Source: Spirulina sp034932185 (GTDB lineage: Bacteria > Cyanobacteriota > Cyanobacteriia > Cyanobacteriales > Spirulinaceae). Taken from it: DNA of 64,000 nucleotides. Under the pieces are notes generated by a model, which was given only the letters and a program-made list of their open reading frames with translations, ran no database searches and was not told the origin of the DNA. Where the stretch lies: assembly GCF_034932185.1 (NCBI RefSeq), contig NZ_JAYGHW010000089.1:62001-126000 (forward strand). The letters are read 5' to 3'. Every line of letters starts with the position of its first letter. Position 1 is the first letter of the stretch. Shown here one piece after another: positions 26,188-33,315 of this stretch. The position numbers and the translations under genes were made by a program.

Positions 26188-27530
26188 TAGCGGGGATTTG
26201 GATTTGGCGAGCAGTCCTTGCTGAGTTCATCTCAAGTACCCCGTCGAGTTTCAGTCCCCTTAGCGGGGATTTGGATTTGGCGAGCTTCCCAAATTTATAC
26301 TTCGACATTGAAGGGGTAGAGTTTCAGTCCCCTTAGCGGGGATTTGGATTTGGCGAGGTAGATGCGACCGCTCCTATTGCCAATGAACTTAAAAAGTTTC
26401 AGTCCCCTTAGCGGGGATTTGGATTTGGCGAGTTAGTGATCAATTACAATTCTCCGATGACGATACGTTTCAGTCCCCTTAGCGGGGATTTGGATTTGGC
26501 GAGGTGATCCGCTTGTCAGGATTCGCAAGCGGATGCAAGCTTGGTTTCAGTCCCCTTAGCGGGGATTTGGATTTGGCGAGACGACAAAATCAAGGTCTAC
26601 AAAACCCCCATCAAGTTTCAGTCCCCTTAGCGGGGATTTGGATTTGGCGAGAATAAATCGAAGCTAATTCAATGCTTCAGATGGCTCAAGTTTCAGTCCC
26701 CTTAGCGGGGATTTGGATTTGGCGAGTATTCACTCAAGAGGTAAACACCATGACCGCTCAGTTTCAGTCCCCTTAGCGGGGATTTGGATTTGGCGAGGAA
26801 AATGTATGTGAAGTTGTAGACTTTGGGAAAGGTATGTTTCAGTCCCCTTAGCGGGGATTTGGATTTGGCGAGTTACGAGATCAACTGCCTTTTTGAAAAA
26901 GATGCAGTGTTTCAGTCCCCTTAGCGGGAATTTGGATTTGGCGAGGTTACATTAGAAGAAAATAATGCCTTAGCAGGTATGTTTCAGTCCCCTTAGCGGG
27001 GATTTGGATTTGGCGAGTTACCAAGTGCAGGGAATTTGAATAAATTTAAACGGAATAAGTTTCAGTCCCCTTAGCGGGGATTTGGATTTGGCGAGTTACC
27101 CGACACTATCGAAATGGGGTTCGCGATCCCGTTTCAGTCCCCTTAGCGGGGATTTGGATTTGGCGAGAAAACTCAAGAGGAAAATGACTACTTACTTTGG
27201 TCTGTTTCAGTCCCCTTAGCGGGGATTTGGATTTGGCGAGCATTGATTGATAAGCATTGCCAGCGTCCCTTAAAGTTTCAGTCCCCTTAGCGGGGATGGA
27301 TGATTGCGGACCAGCTCTAACTCTGGCTGACGTTACAACGGGTATGTTTCAGTCCCCTTAGCGGGGATTTGGATTTGGCGAGGTATAGTGCGCCTTGGCG
27401 TTATTGCACCGTTAACACTGTAGGGTTTCAGTCCCCTTAGCGGGGATTTGGATTTGGCGAGGTAATGATTACGCCGATGGGTATCACGGCAGCAGCAAAC
27501 TTTCAGTCCCCTTAGCGGGGATTTAGGTTT
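26188..27530 (-). CRISPR. CRISPR array 1: 19 repeat units (two or three degenerate), 18 spacers
   Basis: Consensus repeat 37 bp, plus-strand reading GTTTCAGTCCCC, TTAGCGGGG, ATTTGGATTTGGCGAG. Full repeats start at 26248, 26321, 26396, 26467, 26544, 26615, 26690, 26761, 26836, 26909, 26981, 27059, 27131, 27204, 27346 and 27425. The unit at 27275 is cut to 23 bp. The outermost are a truncated unit at 26188-26211 and a diverged one at 27500-27530. Spacers are 34-42 bp. Read on the minus strand the repeat ends ACTGAAAC, the usual 5' handle of type III crRNAs. The left-end unit is missing exactly that repeat's 3' part. Transcription is therefore inferred as minus, away from the neighbouring cas6. 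Confidence 0.97.
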
Positions 27531-27612
27531 AAAGAACTAACTATTTAATTTTCAAGGTTCTGAAAAAATTCTTTCACCCATCCTAACACCACACCCCCCA
27601 TCCTTCAACCCC

Positions 27613-28626
27613 CTAACCATACAACCGCAACACCTTCGGCCGAGAACGATCGCCCCCCTTCCCCCCAGACACATCAACACAAACATGACCCATCCCCCAA
27701 CCCGTTTTGCGTCCCACCCCCGCAAACTCCCCAAACCGAGCCAACCGCAGCGCGATCGCTCCCATCTCCCCCGCCGGGAACTCATAGCGCACCCAACCCA
27801 CCGCACCAATCTCCGTCAACCCATGCAAAAACAACGGCACTGTTTTTAACTCATAGGCCGCCACCCGTCCCCCCCAAACCACCGGGGGTAAATGCCACTC
27901 CAACGGCGACCAATGATTCCACCGCCGCAACAACCCCCCAAACACCAACTCCGGCAACGGAAACGGCTGAATCCCCCCCTCCTGCTTAAAACTCGTCGGG
28001 GAAATGAACCGTAAACCCAACGATTCCCCCCCTGCTAAATCCATCAACTCCTCCCAACTACACCGCCGCAACCGCTCCACCCCCACCACCTGACAAGCCA
28101 CCTTCGTCAGCATCAACCGTTCCCCCCACTGCTGCCCCAACCCCCACAACAACGGAGCCAATAACTCCCCCTGTAATAAGCCAATTTCCAAATACAACCG
28201 CCGATCGCCCTCCAGCCGGGGATACAGTCGCCAGGGACAAGGCGATTGATCATGGAGCCGCTGGGCTAAGGCCGGATCCGCCCGCTTAAACCAATCCAAC
28301 ACCAACGCCTGACAAGCCCGCCCGATCTCCTTCGGGAAAGGCCTCTCCCCCTGTAACTCAACCCTGATCATCTGTAACGGCTTCGCCTCCCGCTCCAACC
28401 CCCGCACCCGATAAACCCCCTCCCCCCAAGCCACCGTTCCCCCCGCCAGGATTTGGGCCGCGATCGCCCCCGCCGCCGCCCCATAATCCTCCGGTTGCCG
28501 CAACGCCAAAAACACCCCCTCCCCCCAAGGAATCAAACCAAAGGGCATCGGCAACCAATCCGCCAAAGGAATCGCGGGTTCCGCCGCCGGGGCTGGGGTG
28601 AGGGTTAAGCTTAAACCGTAGAGCAT
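27613..28626 (-). CDS. cas6: CRISPR pre-crRNA endoribonuclease Cas6 (for array 1)
   Basis: 337 residues from the ATG at 28626 (MLYGLSLTLTPAP); the longer open frame upstream overlaps the preceding gene. FISPTSFKQEGGIQPFPLPE and the C-terminal glycine loop GVGRKTGWGMGHV are Cas6 RAMP signatures. It processes array transcripts within the repeat. It reads toward array 1, whose repeat differs from array 2, so it is probably the dedicated enzyme for that repeat. The other Cas6 (39908-40681) shares the GxGxKTxxGMG loop but little else by eye. Confidence 0.92.
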   Translation of the reverse strand: MLYGLSLTLTPAPAAEPAIPLADWLPMPFGLIPWGEGVFLALRQPEDYGAAAGAIAAQILAGGTVAWGEGVYRVRGLEREAKPLQMIRVELQGERPFPKEIGRACQALVLDWFKRADPALAQRLHDQSPCPWRLYPRLEGDRRLYLEIGLLQGELLAPLLWGLGQQWGERLMLTKVACQVVGVERLRRCSWEELMDLAGGESLGLRFISPTSFKQEGGIQPFPLPELVFGGLLRRWNHWSPLEWHLPPVVWGGRVAAYELKTVPLFLHGLTEIGAVGWVRYEFPAGEMGAIALRLARFGEFAGVGRKTGWGMGHVCVDVSGGKGGDRSRPKVLRLYG

Positions 28627-28790
28627 GGGAAAAAAGGGGCGATCTCCTGCGGGGATCGACAAAAACCTCAATCGCTTCATCCCCGACAGGGAACGGTGCC
28701 ACCAGAGGGAACACTGCACCTCCCTGGGAATGAGACAGCCGCACCGCTTCTCTAGCATACCGATCCCTGGAAGCCCCCCCTTCCAAACCC

Positions 28791-30101
28791 TCAATCTTGA
28801 TAAAAACCGTATTCCTCCGCCACTTCCTGCCCCATTTGTTGCCGCAATGCCGGGGGATACAACACCTCCCCATGGGGCCGCCATGCCCTTAACCGCTGCA
28901 ACACATTCACATCCCCCATCCGATACATCGCCTGATAATAGGCATCTTGGGGCGATCGCCGCGCCAATAATGCCCCCACCCTCGCCACCGCCGCCGCTGG
29001 CTCCCCCCGCTGCGTCAACAGCCGGACAATTTGCCCATAGCCAATGGGTTTAAACGTTGCGTGGCGATCGCTATGGTGGATATACCCTTCGGCAAACTGG
29101 CGTTCAAACCGCAAAATCATCAGGGCCGCCGGTTGATAAAAATCAAAACCCCAGGCCTGATCCTGAGCAATGGCGATCGCCTCAGGTGAGGGCAAAGCCC
29201 CCTGCTCATAGGCCGTCCGCAAAAACGCCGGAATCGCCCCATCCTCCCAACGGAGTCGCTCCATGGCTGCGAGGCGATCGAGGCGATAGTTGCACCATTG
29301 CCCCCCCGGTTCCGTTGATTCCCCATAGGTGCAGAGATACACCGAACGCCGCACATAATAGATGCAAATCGGATACACCACCCGCCGTATTACCCGCCGT
29401 AATCGCGCACTGCGATAGGTCAGCCGCAGGGGAGGAATGGGGGTTTCTAACCACATCGCCTTTAACGCCGCCTGCCAATCCTCCACCTGATCCAACGCCT
29501 GAGGAGGCACAATATAATCCACCTCCACAAAAAAACGCCGCTGCCCCTTGAGCGGCTCCCACAAATTATCCACAATCGCCTTTAAATCTTCATTCACCAA
29601 CGGCAAACTCACCCCCTCCCCCTCACCCCAGGGCAACCGCTCCACCCGCTGATAATCCCCTGCCCCCTGTTGCAATCCTCCCAAGGCCACCAAATCCTTC
29701 AGATCCGCCGCCAAAGAACGCCGCGTCACTGCAAATAATTTCACCCCTAGCACCGCCGCCACCCGCTCCCGCTCCAACCTGACCGCCTCACTCACTTCCT
29801 CCACCCAATCCGCCCCTTCGATCCCCAGTTCCCCCGCTAACCATTGGCCCACCGTCCGCTGACAGGGACAAGCGGGGTCATGCTCCCCCGGTAAGGCATC
29901 GGAATGGGGATGGCTGGGGGCGAAAAAGCGATCGCGCCATTGGGCTAGGGTAAAGGCCCGGGGCAAATTCAGGGCATTTTCTCCGTAGAGGATCTGCAAC
30001 CAAGCCCAGAGGCGGATCGCTTTGGTGAGGTTTTGGGCCAGGGGAACACGGGCTAAGGTTTGCAGAAAATCGGCGGTGGGCGGACAATTGAAGGGTTCCA
30101 T
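28791..30101 (-). CDS. TIGR03985 family CRISPR-associated protein (WYL-like)
   Basis: 436 residues. LAQNLTKAIRLWAWLQILYG, FTLAQWRDRFFAPSHPHSD and CPCQRTVGQWL near the N-terminus, and a C-terminal half with RFFVEVDYIVP and YYVRRSVYLCTYG, match my memory of the TIGR03985 family, which occurs in cyanobacterial CRISPR loci and contains a WYL-like region. WYL proteins bind nucleic-acid-like ligands and often repress CRISPR operons. It reads in the same direction as cas6 and diverges from csx3 with a 97-bp gap. A regulatory role is inferred from position and fold. Confidence 0.8.
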   Translation of the reverse strand: MEPFNCPPTADFLQTLARVPLAQNLTKAIRLWAWLQILYGENALNLPRAFTLAQWRDRFFAPSHPHSDALPGEHDPACPCQRTVGQWLAGELGIEGADWVEEVSEAVRLERERVAAVLGVKLFAVTRRSLAADLKDLVALGGLQQGAGDYQRVERLPWGEGEGVSLPLVNEDLKAIVDNLWEPLKGQRRFFVEVDYIVPPQALDQVEDWQAALKAMWLETPIPPLRLTYRSARLRRVIRRVVYPICIYYVRRSVYLCTYGESTEPGGQWCNYRLDRLAAMERLRWEDGAIPAFLRTAYEQGALPSPEAIAIAQDQAWGFDFYQPAALMILRFERQFAEGYIHHSDRHATFKPIGYGQIVRLLTQRGEPAAAVARVGALLARRSPQDAYYQAMYRMGDVNVLQRLRAWRPHGEVLYPPALRQQMGQEVAEEYGFYQD

Positions 30102-30139
30102 GGGAGCGCAGGGCGGAGCGTCCCTTAGAATACCAAAAT

Positions 30140-30157
30140 TGGAAGTCCCGGCTTCCA
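30140..30157. promoter_or_regulatory. Inverted repeat in the divergent CRISPR promoter region
   Basis: TGGAAG (30140-30145), six bases, then CTTCCA (30152-30157), in the 97-bp gap between the WYL-type gene and csx3. It is a candidate operator for autoregulation. It overlaps CAGTCCCCT (30156-30164), a 9-base match to the CRISPR repeats. Confidence 0.4.
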
Positions 30158-30198
30158 GTCCCCTGTTAAAGTCTTAATAGCCCTTTTCTCTCTTCCCT

Positions 30199-30537
30199 AT
30201 GGCCGCCGTCGCTCTTCAATGTATCCCCCACCATACCCACAGCGGTTTAGCCTATCAACACCTCCATTTCCGGATCACCACGCCCAACGGCATCATGACT
30301 CCGACGGATTTGGCAGATCTCAAGCTTCCCCCTGGCCTGGACTATAGCCAGGGCATTGTTTTGGAGGGGAAGGGGCCAATCTGGCTCTACGGTTATCTCG
30401 TCCATGAATGCCATCCGGCGGCCTGGGTGGGCTGCTATGACCCGCGTTTGGGGGCGATCGTCATTTCTACCCATACCCCCAACCTCAATGTTGGCGAAGT
30501 GTTTAAGTTAGAGTTACCGGCTGGAATTTTAGCCTAA
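30199..30537 (+). CDS. csx3: Csx3 (Crn3-type ring nuclease)
   Basis: 112 residues, the usual size. GLDYSQGIVLEGKGPIWLYG, then YLVHECHPAAWVGCYDPRLG and AIVIS is the Csx3 core. Csx3/Crn3 enzymes cleave cyclic tetra-adenylate and so switch off type III signalling; they work as tetramers sandwiching the ligand. The two His of VHECH and the Asp of YDPRLG, implicated in catalysis in the family, are present. First gene of the plus-strand CRISPR operon, followed 33 bp later by the Csx3-AAA fusion. Confidence 0.9.
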   Translation: MAAVALQCIPHHTHSGLAYQHLHFRITTPNGIMTPTDLADLKLPPGLDYSQGIVLEGKGPIWLYGYLVHECHPAAWVGCYDPRLGAIVISTHTPNLNVGEVFKLELPAGILA

Positions 30538-30570
30538 GCTTGGCGCTCATTTTTTCTCCTTTCTCCTGCC

Positions 30571-31488
30571 ATGGTTCCTCTTCCCAGTTTTGTGGTTCAT
30601 GAGTCCCTCGGTATTGAGGGCAGTTATCAAACGCTGAGTCTTGGCCCAGAAGGGCATTTTGAGCCGGAGGCTTTGCCCGCCTATTTGTTGCCGCGCCTCG
30701 ATCGCCAGCGGGGGGTGATTATTTCAGGGAAAGCACCGGTCTGGCTCTATAGCTATTGGGTGGGGCAGTTGGGGGCTTGGCCTTGGGTGGCTTGTTTTGA
30801 CCCGAAGTTAAGCGGGGCGGTGGTGGTGAGCAGTCGGGTGGCGGCTTGGCCAGTGGGGCAGGTGATTCCGATCGCATTTAATACGGCTCCCTGTGGGGCG
30901 ATTTTAATTGGGGGGCCGCCCAATAGTGGCAAGAGTACGTTAGCCCATGGGTTACGGCAACGGTTGATGACGATGCGGCCGGAGTTGCGGTTATATCTGC
31001 ACCGGGCCAACTGGGATGGGGAGGGGAGCCATACCTATGAGAATCCTGATCCCCTGTTGGCAAAGCAGTTGGCGAATTTGAGTAAGTATAAAATTCATCT
31101 TCAGGGGGAGGGGGAGCGTTTGGTGGCGCAATATTTTGCTTATCAGGGGGAGGCGATCGCCAATATCCGCCGCTGGCGAGATTTAGTGTTGGTGGATGTG
31201 GGGGGCTGGCCGGAGCCGACGAAGGGGCCGGTGGTGGCGCAATGCACCCATTCGATTGTGATCAGTCGTGATCCGGCAGCGGTGGGGGCTTGGCATGATT
31301 TATGCCAAGGTTTACAACCCTTAGCGGTGATCCACAGTGTCCAGCAGGATTGTTTGGAAGTGCTTCAGGAGGAACCCTATCTAGAGTTAATCGCTGGCCC
31401 CTGGGTGCGAGGGTGTGCAATTCCCGATGAATTGTGCGATCGTGTCCTCTCCATCTTGCCCCAATCTGCTAAAAACCCCCCTTTTTAA
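30571..31488 (+). CDS. Csx3-AAA ATPase fusion protein
   Basis: 305 residues. Residues 1-110 are a Csx3 domain (GVIISGKAPVWLYSYWVGQL, ACFDPKLSGAVVVS). Residues 112-295 are a P-loop domain with Walker A GGPPNSGKST and Walker B LVLVDVGG. Where the standalone Csx3 has VHECH this copy has VGQLGAW, so the catalytic histidines are missing and this domain may bind but not cleave cyclic oligoadenylate. Csx3-AAA fusions are known from cyanobacteria; what the ATPase does is unclear. The last codons (NPPF) and the stop fall inside a dispersed repeat. Confidence 0.88.
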   Translation: MVPLPSFVVHESLGIEGSYQTLSLGPEGHFEPEALPAYLLPRLDRQRGVIISGKAPVWLYSYWVGQLGAWPWVACFDPKLSGAVVVSSRVAAWPVGQVIPIAFNTAPCGAILIGGPPNSGKSTLAHGLRQRLMTMRPELRLYLHRANWDGEGSHTYENPDPLLAKQLANLSKYKIHLQGEGERLVAQYFAYQGEAIANIRRWRDLVLVDVGGWPEPTKGPVVAQCTHSIVISRDPAAVGAWHDLCQGLQPLAVIHSVQQDCLEVLQEEPYLELIAGPWVRGCAIPDELCDRVLSILPQSAKNPPF

Positions 31489-31510
31489 GGGGGGCAGGGG
31501 GGATCTTCTA
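31472..31510. repeat. Dispersed repeat family C (CCCCCCTTTTTAAGGGGGG)
   Basis: AAAAACCCCCCTTTTTAAGG, then GGGGCAGGGGGGATC. Inverted copies stand at 56219-56255 and 56320-56357. Here it supplies the C-terminal codons and the TAA of the Csx3-AAA gene. The 6-bp C/G stem could also act as a weak terminator. Confidence 0.85.
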
Positions 31511-31548
31511 CAAACCTTAGTTTAAACAGTAAAACCAGGAGAAAAACC

Positions 31549-32496
31549 ATGCAAACTATCATTATGACTGTAGGCACATCCCTACGCACTAACCCTGACC
31601 TCGATTTACCCAATGAACAAAAACGCCCTTGGGTAGGGAACAAAGATAAACGTAAAGATCAGCGTATTTTTAGCAGCATTGATGAACCTTTAACTTGGAT
31701 GAAAACGGCGGAGTTTGAACTGATTAGCGCAGAAACTAATACCCTGTGGCGACTTGATCCAGATAAAAATGATCGCATTCTCCTCCTCCACTCTGCTACT
31801 CCCTCCGGTCAAGAATGTGCAGAAGTGCTACAAAATTACTTTAAAACCTGCCTCGGACAGAATTATGTTGATATTGAACCTATTCCTGATATTAACTATG
31901 AACTGGATGAGTCAGGTTCAGCGTTAGAACAAATGGCGAGTCTTCTGCGGGAACGTATTCAACAAGGGGATGGAAATGTCACCTTGGCCGCAACGGGAGG
32001 ATTTAAAGCACAAACAATGGTGATAGGATTGGTGGGAAATGCTTTGGGTGTGCCTGTTTGCTATATTCACGAAGCTTATAAGGCATTGGTTTATTTGCCC
32101 TATATTAACACCAGTGGACAACCGGAACAACGGGTTCAGCGTAACTATGGGGGCAATTTAACAGACTCTGGACGACCTCGTAATCAAGTGATTCAATTGC
32201 AAGGGGAAAAACAAGGCCATCATCGCCCTAAAAGTTGGAAAAAAGTTGAGAAAATTCTGCAAGATTTACCTTGGGTTGATTTAGTTCGTTTTGACCCTCA
32301 AGCCTTTTCTGCTCCTAAAAATGGGGTTAAAGGTTCACCACGGGATCTGGATGATGGGCGTAAAGTGCTTTGGCTACATTTACATGAAAGTGATCAATCT
32401 CATATCGCTGTTTCTATTGAAACAACGGGTCACACCCCAGAACATTTGAAAGCGGCAGCGACTGAATTACGGGAACGTCTAGGTCGTATTTTCTAA
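31549..32496 (+). CDS. CARF-domain CRISPR-associated protein with unassigned C-terminal domain
   Basis: 315 residues; AGGAG lies 6-8 bases before the ATG. The N-terminal ~200 residues are a CARF sensor: IIMTVGTSLRTN, ILLLHSATPSGQE and VTLAATGGFKAQTMV (the TGGFK motif of the APE2256/TIGR02619 group). Such domains bind cyclic oligoadenylates made by Cas10. The C-terminal ~95 residues (KSWKKVEKILQDLP, GRKVLWLHLHESDQSHIAVS, EHLKAAATELRERLG) contain no R-x4-6-H HEPN motif and I do not recognise them. It could be an effector of a new kind, a ring nuclease with an accessory domain, or a regulator. Confidence 0.85.
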   Translation: MQTIIMTVGTSLRTNPDLDLPNEQKRPWVGNKDKRKDQRIFSSIDEPLTWMKTAEFELISAETNTLWRLDPDKNDRILLLHSATPSGQECAEVLQNYFKTCLGQNYVDIEPIPDINYELDESGSALEQMASLLRERIQQGDGNVTLAATGGFKAQTMVIGLVGNALGVPVCYIHEAYKALVYLPYINTSGQPEQRVQRNYGGNLTDSGRPRNQVIQLQGEKQGHHRPKSWKKVEKILQDLPWVDLVRFDPQAFSAPKNGVKGSPRDLDDGRKVLWLHLHESDQSHIAVSIETTGHTPEHLKAAATELRERLGRIF

Positions 32497-32569
32497 GGCA
32501 AGCGAGATCGCCCCCGTTATTTGCCCTTCATTCGCCTAAACTATAGCAATTTCTAGAGCCATGCGGTAC

Positions 32570-32660
32570 AAAGATCCCCCTCAATCCCCCTTCTGCCAAG
32601 TAACGCATTCCCGGAGGGCTTCTGCCTCCATCCACACCAGCGGCAGATCTGCCAAAAGAA
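32570..32660. repeat. Degenerate family B repeat between CARF and Uma2 genes
   Basis: AGATCCCCCTCAATCCCCCT, then CTGCCAAGTAACGCATTCCC, GGCTTCTGCCTCC and GGCAGATCTGCC are decayed parts of family B (and of a CCCCCT-rich repeat). The 196-bp gap holds no gene. Confidence 0.75.
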
Positions 32661-32692
32661 CGGTGATCATCCTGATTTAAAGGAGCGAAACA

Positions 32693-33253
32693 ATGGTTTT
32701 AACACAAACACCTGCCCTCAGTTTAGAAGCCTTCCTACAACAACCTGAAACCAAACCCCCCCAAGAATATATCGAAGGTCAAATCTACCCAAAACCCATG
32801 CCCAAAGGACAACATAGCCGCATTCAAACCCGGCTCACTACCGCCATTAATGCCGAAAGTGAACCCGAAAAAATCGCCATGGCCTTTACTGAACTGCGGT
32901 GTACCTTTGGGGGGCGATCGCTCATTCCCGATATTAGCGTCTTCAACTGGCCAAATATCCCCCTCAACCCCAACGGGCAAATCGCCGACCTTTTCCTACT
33001 CCCCCCCACCTGGACAATTGAAATTCTTTCACCAGAACAGCCCCCGATCCGCGTTATGAATAACATCCTGTTTTGTTTAGATCATGGCAGTGAACTGGGG
33101 TGGCTCATTGATCCCCAAGAGCAAGCCGTAGCTACCTTTCAACCCGGCAAACAACCTGAAATTTATCAAGGCGATCGAATCCTTCCCACCTTAGCAAACC
33201 TTCCACAACTTCACTTTTCCCCGACAACAATCTTTGATTACCTCAATCTTTAA
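32693..33253 (+). CDS. Uma2 family endonuclease-like protein inside the CRISPR locus
   Basis: 186 residues; AGGAG at -10. LSLEAFLQQPETKPPQEYIE, then GQHSRIQTRLTTAINAES, LIPDISVFNW (Asp) and WTIEILSPEQPPIRVMNNI (Glu) followed by GWLIDPQEQAVATF define a Uma2 PD-(D/E)XK fold of the subtype with I(E)ILSP. It precedes cas10 by about 60 bases on the same strand, so it may be transcribed with the effector operon. Confidence 0.88.
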   Translation: MVLTQTPALSLEAFLQQPETKPPQEYIEGQIYPKPMPKGQHSRIQTRLTTAINAESEPEKIAMAFTELRCTFGGRSLIPDISVFNWPNIPLNPNGQIADLFLLPPTWTIEILSPEQPPIRVMNNILFCLDHGSELGWLIDPQEQAVATFQPGKQPEIYQGDRILPTLANLPQLHFSPTTIFDYLNL

Positions 33254-33315
33254 ATCTTATTTAAGAATTCCCATTTTTTCCCACCCATAATTACAGTCAG
33301 TTACCATCATTGATT

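Noticed and set aside
28627..28884. Longer start for the array 1 Cas6
   Set aside because: It would overlap the upstream CRISPR-associated gene by ~90 bases and adds non-family sequence; MLYGLSLTL is the natural N-terminus.
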